Of a stretch of 64,000 nt of DNA, positions 30,159 to 39,494 are shown in pieces. Every line of letters starts with the position of its first letter. Within the stretch, counting starts at the first letter, position 1. The translations under genes and the position numbers were made by a program. The notes below the pieces were generated by a model that saw nothing but the letters and a program-made list of their open reading frames with translations, was not told the origin of the DNA and searched no databases. Source of the stretch: Symsagittifera roscoffensis (lineage: Eukaryota; Xenacoelomorpha; Acoela; Convolutidae); contig NC_087062.1 of the NCBI RefSeq assembly GCF_963678635.1, positions 81,920,739-81,984,738 on the forward strand. Reading direction: 5' to 3'.

Positions 30159-31372
30159 GTGCTCTTACATGGAGCTGAGAAATTTTTTCCTCCTAAGGAT
30201 GCTAAAAGTTCCCCGGCGTCAGGTAACGCAAACACTAAACATGTATCGAGTAACGCTGCCGTCGGCGATATTCATGGCCAGGAGTCAACTAAAGGCCTTC
30301 TGCCAGTTGCATCACTCGCCGTCTCTTCGGATGCGACAATTACTAATGCCCTAGCTCTTTGCGATAGTGCTTCCACGCACTCATGGGTATCCGCTGATCT
30401 CGTAAAACGCCTCCATTTGGTTGGCACTTCCGTTAACCTCACCATAAATGGATTCAATTCCACGAGCTTGATGAAAACTCATCAAGTAAGTTTTCAAGTT
30501 TCCGCCGAAACCAATAATAGTGAATTTTCGTTTTCTTTTCGAGCTTATGTTAAGGATCATATTCGCATTGGTTCGGATAGCATAAGTATTCCTGAATTCC
30601 AGGAAAAATACCCGCAGTTGGCTCCGATCAAACCTATACATTATAAGTATGAGGACGTCGAAATATTTATTGGACAGGATTTCTACCTTCTGGGGGAGGA
30701 CTCTATTTCATCGTGCGCCGTACGCCTTCCGATAGGTTGGGTTTTAAGTGGTCCGTTACCGCCGTCCTTTAAGTCGAACTCGTCTTGCTTTAAGTGTGTT
30801 GTCGAAGACATGTCTCTTGTGGACCAAATTAAAACTTGGTATGAGTTGGAGTCATATGGAGCCTTCAAGCAGGTAGATGCCCGTTCCGCCGCCGACAAAC
30901 GCGCTTTGTCCGTTTTGAAAAATGACACTTTTCACGATGGTGAGAAGTACATTGTACCAATGCTTTGGAACGATAAAAAAAGTACTTTACCGAATAACTA
31001 TTTTTCCTCCTTAGCTCAATTAAAGTCTTTGGAAAAGAGGCTAGATAAGGATCCATCGCTCCGTGAACAATACGCCGAAACAATTAGAGAAGATATACAA
31101 AAAGTATATGTCATAACCGTTAGGGCACACGATCCCAAATCACGAGCCGATCGTGAGTGGTATCTCCCGCATCACCCGGTGTTGAACCCGAATAAACCCG
31201 GTAAGGTGCGCCGAGTCCTCAATGGGGCATCGAAGTGTCATGGCGCTTCCTTGAACAAATCTCTGTTGGTTGGCCCGGACCACCTTCAAAACCTCATTTT
31301 TGTACTTTTAAGATTCTGTCAGCATAAATACGCCGTTTCAGCTGACATTGAAGGGATGTTTTTACAGGTTGG
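30159..31372 (+). pseudogene. pol: BEL protease and N-terminal RT
   Basis: This frame stays open up to the Polinton insertion. Shortly after the zinc knuckles it has a retropepsin-like site LALCDSASTHSWVS (D-S-A in place of D-S/T-G), typical of BEL protease (DUF1758-type). Then come the conserved BEL linker (IGQDFYLL, LPIGWVLSGPLP) and the RT fingers (WYLPHHPVLNPNKPGKVRRV, NGASKCHGASLN). Motif A starts as AVSADIEGMFLQVGV, where the sequence is broken by the Polinton. The remainder of RT resumes at 43,137. Confidence 0.88.
31367..31372. repeat. Polinton target-site duplication, left
   Basis: GGTTGG directly precedes the left inverted repeat and matches 43131-43136 exactly. Six-bp duplications are the Polinton hallmark. 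Confidence 0.9.
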
Positions 31373-31577
31373 AGTGGTATATGAGTGAGCAAGAGTGGGG
31401 GCGGGGGGTGCCTGGCGACCCCCATGTATTAAGATAGGCTATAGACTATCCGGTCGCCAACCTATGTATTAAGATAGGGAATAGATTTCCAATGTATTAA
31501 GATACGGAATAGGTTTCCCAATGTACTAAGATACGAGGTTTCAGATGGTAAGTTTCAGAAAAATTTTTGGCGCCCGA
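31373..31577 (+). repeat. Polinton left terminal inverted repeat
   Basis: It pairs with 42927-43130 in reverse complement. The outer 50 bp hold a G-rich run; the inner part holds three to four copies of a roughly 30-bp motif around TGTATTAAGATAGG, and it ends in a TTTTTGGCGCCCGA block. Confidence 0.93.
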
Positions 31578-32817
31578 ATTTTTTGAGCTCGATTTTGCCG
31601 ATACTTGCGTTTCTTAGCTAACTTCTACGATTTGTGATATGTAAGGACTATCATGTCTTACAAAAATTCGGTATGGTAAGTTTCAGAAGGTAAGTTTCAG
31701 AAAATTTTTTGAAAATTTTTAAAGTTTTTCTTGCAAATACATTTTTATCTTGAAAAAACAATTTTTTATTAAAAATTGAAATTTTTTTTTTGGATGGTAA
31801 GTTTCAGGTGGTAAGTTTCGACGAAAATTGAGTTTCGATTTAGAGTATGGGATCATAAACTAATATATCACGGAATGTTTTTTTTCTCGAAAGAATCTTA
31901 AATTCTTATTTCATATTATTTATTTTCCCTCAGGTTATCTGGGGAAAATTGTCAAGAGGGGATTATCTTTGACAGGTTAGTTATTCCGCTCCACGGGATA
32001 TCAGGGGAATCTTGACAGCTCCTCACGGTTGATTACTTTTATATCCTACTCAATCTTTTTTCCGCAGGTTATCTGGAGAACGGATGACAGGTTCATTACA
32101 CTTGTTAATTTTATGACTTATTTTGTCTTTTTTCACATAATTATCTAATTTATTTTTACCTCAACTGGTTTATTTATTCTGTCATATTTCTTGCTACGAT
32201 TCATTTCAGTTCTCTTTTATCACTTTGTCTTTAATCTTTAAAAAATTCTTTGAAATTTCCAAATTTTCCAAAAAAATTATTTGAAATTTCCAAATTTTCC
32301 AAAAAATTATCATCCAAATTTATCAATTGCTCAGACAGGGTAAAAGTTTACACTGAGAAAAACATAGTATCATTTTTTTTTGGTTCTGATATTTTTGTTT
32401 AATAATTTTTCCATCTTTATCAGAGTAAACTTTTAAGAAAATTATACAATTTACTAGAAATTGGTTACAATTTTCGTAAATTTATCTACTCTATCGTTAG
32501 TTCTTTCAATTGGGGGACTACAACATCCATATTCCATCATCATTCTCCGTATTTCATCAAAGGGTTAGTTGCTAAGATGCTTTTCGTAAAAAAATTTAAG
32601 GAATTTAAAAAGTTAAATTACATAAATAATCAAACAATTCACTACATCGTATAGTAAAATTACTGCAAAAATTTACACCTACAAATAAAAAATTCACTTT
32701 TACATAAAATTACTGATAAAATTCAAAACATACACATCATGAACATTATTCAAGTTCTTTTGGAAGAATTTAAAAAGGAGAAATGCTGAATAAATTGCGT
32801 AAAAACCACACAAATTA
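31578..32817. other. AT-rich subterminal region of the Polinton
   Basis: No gene is seen. GGTAAGTTTCAG-type motifs from the inverted repeat recur to about 31,820. Three G/C-richer blocks containing GGTTATCTGG lie near 31,933-32,090. The rest is AT-rich with short direct repeats (AAATTTCCAAATTTTCC twice near 32,250-32,300). Confidence 0.6.
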
Positions 32818-33096
32818 TCAGTTTTTTCTAGCTTTCGAGGAACCATTCGTCGAAACTTTTGTCAAAAAAGGGTAAGTTGATCTCTTTCTTCCCAAAGAAT
32901 CAGCAAAGTAGTAGCTTTTTTTCATTCGAGTAATCATAATCCAGTGTTCTCCTCTATCATTGCTTGGGGCTGAGTTAATAATTGCAAAAGAGTATTTTGT
33001 TAGTTGAGGTATTGTATCAGAAGGGTATGATCCCACGTACTTGAACCTGAGCTCCGGAATTCTTTCAATAATTTGCAAAAGTGAAATGTTATCCAT
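32818..33096 (-). pseudogene. Polinton adenain-like cysteine protease, C-terminally truncated
   Basis: A 92-aa piece with the adenovirus-type protease core GEHWIMI (His51, Trp52) and YFADSLGR (Asp66). These are the first two members of the His-Asp-Cys triad. The part that would carry the catalytic Cys is absent: the frame shifts into unrelated text after YPFLTK. In an intact Polinton this enzyme matures capsid proteins. It is the last gene before the left terminus and lies just downstream of the membrane-protein ORF. Confidence 0.8.
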
Positions 33097-33183
33097 CTTT
33101 GCAATTGTAGGTTGATTTACAGCTAAAATTGAAATTGATAGTTTGATAGTGTACTTTAGGTTAAAAAAAGGAAGAATAATGAC

Positions 33184-33471
33184 TTACACACATTTAGGAA
33201 TTGAATCAACAAAGTCCCATGCACAATCCTTATAGAGTGGGCAAAGTTTATTGAATACTGTTTTACAGTCTAGGTTGAAGAAGTGTCTCGGGTTTTCAAC
33301 TAAACAGCATTCCTTCTCTATTTTGTCTGGAGCTTTAGGTCTGAAGAAAAACAATATAGATAGTACAGAGATAGTAACAAAGAAAAGTCCCAAAAAAGTT
33401 AAAATATTTTTATAGGAACCTGAAAACTCAAAAAAATTAAACATTTTTAGCGATTGTTCCGAATTTTTCAA
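33184..33471 (-). CDS. Small Cys-rich membrane protein of the Polinton
   Basis: A 95-aa ORF. Residues about 22-43 form one clear membrane segment (ILTFLGLFFVTISVLSILFF), followed by a short basic stretch and a C-terminal tail with six Cys (ECCLVENP, LDCKTVF, LCPLYKDCAWDF). It sits between protease and capsid genes in the same orientation. Small hydrophobic proteins occur in Polintons and related viruses, but I recognise no specific family. The paired cysteines suggest a disulfide-bonded exposed domain. Confidence 0.5.
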   Translation of the reverse strand: MKNSEQSLKMFNFFEFSGSYKNILTFLGLFFVTISVLSILFFFRPKAPDKIEKECCLVENPRHFFNLDCKTVFNKLCPLYKDCAWDFVDSIPKCV

Positions 33472-33552
33472 TTTGAATATTTGATAGTCTTTATCCCAAG
33501 ACTATCACTTCCGTTACTTGCTCCAGGGGAAATTGGAAAAACATTTCTAATC

Positions 33553-34104
33553 TCAAGCTTTCTCCACTAAGTTCTGGATAATGCAAGTGTTCAGCGGCAA
33601 GTGTTCTTCAAAACTGTATCCATGACAAGCAAAAATTCCTTTATTACTCACTGCTGACGAGTTTAATTCGTTTGATAGCTGTGCCTCATGAGGATATAAC
33701 CCATTGGCATTGTAAACCATTGTATTGTTAAAATAGACTTCACAGTTGGAGAATAGAGAATGTAGTAGATTGTTTACATAAGTTAAGTAAATTTGTGGTT
33801 CCTCATCTGAATCTTCCTCCAATTTTGCTTTATGTTCTGCTTTTTCTTTTTTGAAAGCATCAAACAACCTTCCTTTGAATAGTTGAAGCTTTAAGCTAAG
33901 ATGGGTATCACGCATATCCAAGTAGAAATTACGATCCGTTTCAAATTCAAACTCAATACTGCTTTCATCCAGAGAAGTACTGGGGAATACTTCTTGTGTG
34001 TAAGATGACCTAATTGTTTCCAAAACTGGGACTTTATCAAAAATCTCCAAAGAAGAATTTGTAAACGCTCCGTACCAAAAATGACTACTTTGATTTACAC
34101 TCAT
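33553..34104 (-). pseudogene. Polinton major capsid protein, N-terminal part
   Basis: A 183-aa stretch beginning MSVNQSSHFWYG, with the text FDKVPVLETIRSSYTQEVFP and ANGLYPHEAQLSNELNSS found in Polinton major capsid (double-jelly-roll) proteins. That family is usually about three times this length. Just past the stop, near 33,545-33,485, another frame reads VFPISPGASNGSDSLG, which looks like the natural C-terminus, so the central jelly-roll part has been deleted. It starts 3 bp from the core-like gene upstream. Confidence 0.7.
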
Positions 34105-34490
34105 TTTATCTTGTCAAAAATGTCTTTGCGAGAGCGACTGATTTTTGAACTACTCTTTTGGGAAATGGTTCTTCTTGTTCTACGCTTGGATTTCCTTTTT
34201 CCACCTCCCAGCTGTTTTCGAACTGTTTTTGTTCCAACATCTTTTGCAAACGTTTTGAGTTTTTTTTGTCCACTGACAACTTCTCCAATCTCTGGAGCGG
34301 CAATTTCAAATAAATCTGCTCCGATTCTTTTTGCAGCTGGGACTATATATTTTTTAATGAAGGGAATTGCAGTTCTCCCAAGAGTTTGTGCAAGAGCACC
34401 AAAACCTCTTCCACGCTGCCTTGCATGTCCACGAAAAATAGGAAAATTAGCTGAACTTTGAGCAACCATTTCGTATGAAGTATAAATCAA
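34101..34490 (-). CDS. Basic core-like/minor virion protein of the Polinton
   Basis: A 129-aa ORF rich in Lys/Arg at its end (GGGKRKSKRRTRR), with a Gly-rich start (GHARQRGRGFGALAQTLGR) and an amphipathic middle (AIPFIKKYIVPAAKRIGADLF). This pattern matches the small basic virion proteins placed beside the capsid gene in Polintons and adenovirus-like viruses. It overlaps the capsid start by 4 bp and the upstream minor-capsid-like gene by 4 bp, as expected for a compact minus-strand gene cluster. Confidence 0.6.
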   Translation of the reverse strand: MIYTSYEMVAQSSANFPIFRGHARQRGRGFGALAQTLGRTAIPFIKKYIVPAAKRIGADLFEIAAPEIGEVVSGQKKLKTFAKDVGTKTVRKQLGGGKRKSKRRTRRTISQKSSSKISRSRKDIFDKIK

Positions 34491-35338
34491 AAATGATTCT
34501 CCGAAATCTTACGAAACAAGAGGACAACTCGGGTAATTCCTACGGACACAAAAGGAATTTTTTCACCTGTAGTATCCCTTAGTTCTATTTTTATGCTGTG
34601 GAAAAAGTTTTTTAATAATTTTTTACATTGTAGATTTGTGAAGGATTGATAGTTCATGTACTGTCCTGTAGTTAATATGTCTCCATTTTTTACTTTGGAA
34701 ATGAAAGGAATACAACGCAGTAATGGAGTTTTTGTATCGCCTACTATATTATTTTCTATAATATCACTATAAATCATTAAGGAATGTATTCTTATAATAT
34801 CGTAAGGATACTGAGGATAATGTGGTCTTTTTCCTTTCATTATAACACCTGTCTGATTTTGTTCTAAATCACAACCAAAAATGTGACTCAAATCAGCACT
34901 TTCAATTATAAACACTGATTGATCCTCAGGTAAATGAATGGCAACTTTTTGTGTAATCTTATCTACTGATACATAAATTCCGTTATATTCATATTTTTGT
35001 GCGCCTATACGTTTTCGAACTTTGTCATTCATGGCTACAACTATATAAACAATACTTGGATACAATCCAGGTTCAACATGCATCGGTTGAATCTTTCTTT
35101 TTTCCTCAGGACTTTCTCGTCCATCTACGAAAACAAACTTTCCCTCTGTAACGTTTTGGTACAAAGAAGGGTACGATATTTCTGAAATAGCAACCTCCCA
35201 TTCTCCTTTTAGATGTATTTGTTCCGGTAGAAAATTTGTAAAGGAACTAAGACTGTTATTCGGATAACAATTAAAAGAAGCATTAGAAAGTAGCTCAATA
35301 GTAAAAGAATCCATGACAACTGATCGATAGAAACTCAA
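34487..35338 (-). CDS. Polinton minor-capsid-like protein, intact copy
   Basis: A 283-aa ORF with the text SFTIELLSNASFNCYPNNSL, then KGEWEVAISEISYPS and SADLSHIFGCDL, and a final GITRVVLLFRKISENHF. This matches the protein located between integrase and capsid in Polintons, thought to be a minor (penton-like) capsid protein. It is uninterrupted here, whereas its duplicate at 36567-37395 is broken. The start lies about 20 bp downstream of the integrase stop. Confidence 0.7.
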   Translation of the reverse strand: MSFYRSVVMDSFTIELLSNASFNCYPNNSLSSFTNFLPEQIHLKGEWEVAISEISYPSLYQNVTEGKFVFVDGRESPEEKRKIQPMHVEPGLYPSIVYIVVAMNDKVRKRIGAQKYEYNGIYVSVDKITQKVAIHLPEDQSVFIIESADLSHIFGCDLEQNQTGVIMKGKRPHYPQYPYDIIRIHSLMIYSDIIENNIVGDTKTPLLRCIPFISKVKNGDILTTGQYMNYQSFTNLQCKKLLKNFFHSIKIELRDTTGEKIPFVSVGITRVVLLFRKISENHF

Positions 35339-35357
35339 TTTAAAAAATGACTTACCA

Positions 35358-36050
35358 CTAATCTGAACATTTTCTCAGCTCTTTTTCATAAACTTTTCCC
35401 AGAATTTCTTCTTTTTCGAGATCTTTGATGATGTATGTTAGAGTTTTTTTTGTAGATATTGTCGATATTTCAAAAATTTCATCTTTAAACTGTGGCTTGT
35501 ATCCTTTTCGGAACGGAATATCATTTTTCGAAATTCTAACTCTATCACCAATTTTGAATTTTGGTTTAGTATATTTCTTGAATGATTTGTTCAACAATAT
35601 TGATAAAAAATCACTGTTTTTCTTATCTCTGGGAGATTTTCCAATTGATCGATTTTTGCGGCAGTTCAATTTAGAAACAAATTGCTGCAATTTGGGGATA
35701 AATTTTTCTTCATGATCTTCAATGTAACGATATATTATATGTTTTAAAGATTGAATTGCTCTCTCAGCAAATGCAGCTTTGGTTTCACTCATTGTTGAGT
35801 GAACTTCAATGTCTTTCTCCTTGCAAAACTTTTTAAAAGTTCCTCCATATTCTGTTCCTTTATCAACCCAAAGTTTTTCAGGAGTGTTTTTTCGAGAAAT
35901 CATTTTTCTAACAGCTTGTAAAGTGTCTTTGGCATACTTTGTTTTCATTGTTTGAACTCTGACAAATCTCGAAAAAATATCTATAGCAACTAATAAATAC
36001 TTGACTCCATTGTTTTGACTAGCTAATTTGTCTACAAAAGCCAAGTCCAT
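35358..36050 (-). CDS. Polinton integrase, copy A (N-terminus replaced)
   Basis: A 230-aa rve-type integrase core. It has Asp in MDLAFVDKL, the second Asp in LWVDKGTEYGG and Glu in AAFAERAIQSLKH, followed by NRSIGKSPRD and a C-terminal chromo/SH3-like part (KFKIGDRVRISK..FRKGYKPQF). The core is open, but the true N-terminus is cut by the duplication boundary at 36,144, beyond which unrelated sequence follows. It would catalyse element insertion with 6-bp staggered cuts. Confidence 0.85.
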   Translation of the reverse strand: MDLAFVDKLASQNNGVKYLLVAIDIFSRFVRVQTMKTKYAKDTLQAVRKMISRKNTPEKLWVDKGTEYGGTFKKFCKEKDIEVHSTMSETKAAFAERAIQSLKHIIYRYIEDHEEKFIPKLQQFVSKLNCRKNRSIGKSPRDKKNSDFLSILLNKSFKKYTKPKFKIGDRVRISKNDIPFRKGYKPQFKDEIFEISTISTKKTLTYIIKDLEKEEILGKVYEKELRKCSD

Positions 36051-36144
36051 ACACCAAATTTCATTGATATATTTAGAAAACGCTTGAAGTCTTCGGAAAG
36101 ACCTGATTGGTGGACCAAATTTTGTATACGATGTCTTGGTTTGT

Positions 36145-36545
36145 TTCTAGGAGAATTCGAAATTAAATCAATAATATTCTTATTGTTGCTCGTTTTCAAC
36201 CTCGCATTTACAGCACTGTAAATAGAATCAAAATTTTTTGGTACAATCTCCTCTTTTTCTTGCTTTTGTTCCAATTTTTGTTTTCTTGGAAGTGTACTTT
36301 GTGATTGATAAACTGAGTACGGAATTAAAACAAACTGTTCCATACTATGTCAATCGTTTAATGACAAAAGGTTTGATGATAGATATCAATTGTAACCCTT
36401 TAGTTGAACTTAAAATAATTCTTCTTTTGTGTAGAGCAGTTCTTTTTTGTGTTGGTTCTGAAATTTCTTTTCGATATTTTACTATGTCTTCCACGCTGCC
36501 TTGCATGTCCCCAAAAAGTAGGAAAATTAGCTGAACTTTGAGCAA
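36145..36545 (-). pseudogene. Chimeric junction: fragment of another Polinton ORF
   Basis: Between the duplicated blocks the minus strand reads, in two pieces, SVEDIVKYRKEISEPTQKR...KPFVIKRLT stop, and then MEQFVLIPYSVYQSQ with a Gln/Lys-rich continuation to about 36,150. There it fuses out of context to the integrase block. The MEQFVLIPYSVY start resembles, from memory, a small conserved Polinton ORF. No complete copy of it exists in this element. Confidence 0.5.
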
Positions 36546-38222
36546 CCATTTCGTATGAAGTATAAATCAAAAATGATTATCCGAAATCTTACGAAACAAG
36601 AGGACAACTAGTGTAATTCCTACGGACACAAAAGGAATTTTTTCACCTGTAGTATCCCTTAGTTCTATTTTTATGCTGTGGAAAGAGTTTTTTAATAATT
36701 TTTTACATTGTAGATTTGTGAAGGATTGATAGTTCATGTACTGTCCTGTAGTTATTATGTCTCTATTTTTTACTTTGGAAATGAAAGGAATACAACGCAG
36801 TAATGGAGTTTTTGTATCGCCTACTATAATATTTTCTATAATATCACTATAAATCATTAAGGAATTTATTCTTATAATATCGTAAGAATACTGAGGATAA
36901 TGTGGTCCTTTTCCTTTCATTATAACACCTGTCTGATTTTGTTCTAAATCACAACCAAAAATGTGACTCAAATCAGCACTTTGAATTATAAACATGATTG
37001 ATCCTCAGGTAAATGAATGGCAACTTTTTGTGTAATCTTATCTACTGATACATAAATTCCGTTATATTCATATTTTTGTGCGCCTATACGTTTTCGAACT
37101 TTGTCATTCATGGCTACAACTATATAAACAATACTTGGATACAATCCAGGTTCAACATGCATCGGTTGAATCTTTCTTTTTTCCTCAGGATTTTCTCGTC
37201 CATCTACGAAAACAAACTTTCCCTCTGTAACGTTTTGTTACAAAGAAGGGTACGATATTTCTGAAATAGCAACCTCCCATTCTCCTTTTAGATGTATTTG
37301 TTCCGGTAGAAAATTTGTAAAGGAACTAAGACTGTTATTCGGATAACAATTAAAAGAAGCCTTAGAAACTAGCTCAATAGTAAAAGAATCCATGACAACT
37401 GATCGATAGAAACTCAATTTAAAAAATGACTTACCACTAATCTGAACATTTTCTCAGCTCTTTTTCTTAAAATTTTCCCAGAATTTCTTCTTTTTCGAGA
37501 TCTTTGACGATGTATGTTAGAGTTTTTTTTGTAGATATTGTCGATATTTCAAAAATTTCATCTTTAAACTGTGGCTTGTATCCTTTTCGGAACGGAATAT
37601 CATTTTTCGAAATTCTAACTCTATCACCAATTTTGAATTTTGGTTTAGTATATTTCTTGAATGATTTGTTCAACAATATTGATAAAAAATCACTGTTTTT
37701 CACATCTCTGGGAAATTTTCCAATTGATCGATTTTTGCGGCAGTTCAATGTAGAAACAAATTGCTGCAAATTGGGGATAAATTTTTCACCATGATCTTCA
37801 ATGTAACGATATATTATATGTTTTAAAGATTGAATTGCTCTCTCAGCAAATGCAGTTTTGGTTTCACTCATTGTTGAGTAAACTTCAATGTCTTTCTCTT
37901 TGCAAAACTTTTTAAAAGTTCCTCCATATTCTGTTCCTTTATCGACCCAAAGTTTTTCAGGAGTGTTTTTCGAGAAATCATTTTTCTAAAAGCTTGTAAA
38001 GTGTCTTTGGCATACTTTGTTTTCATTGTTTGAACTGTGACAAATCTCGAAAAAATATCTAGAGCAACTAATAAATACTTGACTCCATTGTTTTGACTAG
38101 CTAATTTGTCTACAAAAGCCAAGTCCATACACCAAATTTCATTGATATAATTAGAAAACACTTGAAGTCTTCGGAAAGACCTGATTGGTGGACCAAATTT
38201 TGTATACGATGTCTTGGTTTGT
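36486..38222. repeat. Internal duplication of the Polinton, copy B
   Basis: Partner of 34409-36144. It continues at its right end into the genuine integrase N-terminus, so this copy keeps the ancestral right-hand context, while copy A keeps the ancestral left-hand context (capsid genes). Confidence 0.93.
36567..37395 (-). pseudogene. Minor-capsid-like protein, broken duplicate
   Basis: The second copy of the 34487-35338 gene. The C-terminal 142 residues are open (36995-36567). Upstream the frame is lost by a one-base deletion near 36,994 (AACATGATT against AACACTGATT) and a changed site near 37,238. Its ATG region is still present near 37,395. Confidence 0.8.
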
Positions 38223-38434
38223 AAAAACTTTTCTACTTTCTTTTTTGATAAACCACTCGCTTTACTCAAGTTTTGAATAGAACCGTACGCAACTCTGCCC
38301 CTAGAATACAATCTGTTTAGTCTTACCTTTTCAGATTTTGAAAGGGATCCAAGTTCCTCTATCTTTTGCTTTGGCATTCTTGTTAATAACAAGTTTAGGA
38401 GGAATATTTCTTGTTCCGAATGTAGGTATTTCAC
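37467..38434 (-). pseudogene. Polinton integrase, copy B with intact N-terminus
   Basis: 38434-37868 gives the N-terminal helical part (EQEIFLLNLLLTRMPKQK, GLSKKKVEKFLQ) and the start of the core (EIWCMDLAFVDKLASQ). A one-base deletion near 37,969, in a T-run that is one base longer in copy A, shifts the frame. The rest of the core and C-terminus resume at 37871-37467 with the catalytic Glu in AFAERAIQ. Copies A and B are complementary: one has the core open, the other the N-terminus. Confidence 0.85.
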
Positions 38435-38450
38435 TTACAATAAACAAGAA

Positions 38451-39494
38451 ATGAATTATCACGTGGCCAAAAAACATGCTCCATCAACTTCCAAGCAATC
38501 AACGGTTTGCTCGTCTTGTGAGCAGGAGTTTCCGAATTACTACTCTCTCCAACAACATCGGAGAAAAGAACATGGGGCGAAACAACGGAAACCAAGTGAT
38601 ACGGTGGCAGACTTGAATAAGATTGTGGAGGAGGAAGGGGAAGATGGAGAGAAACTCAAAGAGGAGTTGAGTGCTTGTCAGCATTTCTTGGTGGACACTG
38701 AGATGGAGAATGGGAGGCATAAGGTATTTAACTTTCAAATGTCAAAGTTAGATACCAAGATTATCAACGAGAAGCTTGAAGAAGTCTTCAACAAGCTAGA
38801 TTCCGCTGCAAAAATCAATATTGCTCTTGGATTTGTTCTCCGTAATGTTGAAACGGGAGACTATCGGTATTACTATGCACACGAAAACAATACTTTGTTC
38901 GAAAAATCGCATTTACTGTGTACGAAAGCGGATTTGATTACAATCCAGGGAAAAGTTGAAAAGTTTGATATCGTGGAGCAATGCACCCAAGAACGTCAGA
39001 ACACAAAGTGGAGGTTCAAGTTGATCACAAATGTTACTATTTTTGCTGCACTACTGAAAAACATCCCAATGGGATGTCCAGACTCTGTGTTGCCTGAACC
39101 TTTACTACGACATACGCAAGTAAACTGTGTTTTATCGGACAAAGATAAACAACCATACAAAGATCATCTTTGTCTTTTCCGTGCGTTAACAATGTATTTG
39201 CATGGTCATGGTAACCTCGATGCTCATACATCTCAGCTGTTTACAGAGTTTATATCAAAATCTGGATACGATCCGAAGAATTTTCGTGGAGTGTCAATCG
39301 ATGATTTACCTGTTGTAGAGGGAATAGTTGAACGAAACATATTAATTTACGATTTTGATATTCAAGAAGGAGAATATGTTGGAGAATTAGCCAAGCGAAG
39401 TATTGAAAAATTTGAAAAAACGTTGAAATTGCTAAGATTCAACAACCATATTATTCACACGAATGATATTGATTCCTTCTTCAAGTGTTTTTGA
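38451..39494 (+). pseudogene. Polinton DNA polymerase B, N-terminal region
   Basis: A 347-aa stretch that starts just 17 bp from the divergent integrase start. It carries a C2H2 finger (CSSCEQEFPNYYSLQQHRRKEH), a long linker and the conserved segment LCLFRALTMYLHGHGNL, which in Polinton polymerases precedes the exonuclease. A TGA ends it at 39492, but the same frame continues with CPSCDCFFNRSNNFNRHLLTC, another zinc finger, and a second TGA near 39,570. Confidence 0.85.

Larger units (their letters stand above)
34409..36144. repeat. Internal duplication of the Polinton, copy A
   Basis: From TCTTCCACGCTGCCTTGCAT to GATGTCTTGGTTTGT the sequence repeats at 36486-38222, offset about 2,077 bp, with only scattered differences. 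It covers the end of the core-like gene, the minor-capsid-like gene and most of integrase. The 341 bp between the copies (36145-36485) come from a different Polinton gene. Confidence 0.93.

Noticed and set aside
34081-34461. Plus-strand 126-aa frame opposite the Polinton core-like gene
   Set aside because: The antisense frame has Polinton motifs and proper gene overlaps; this one has none.
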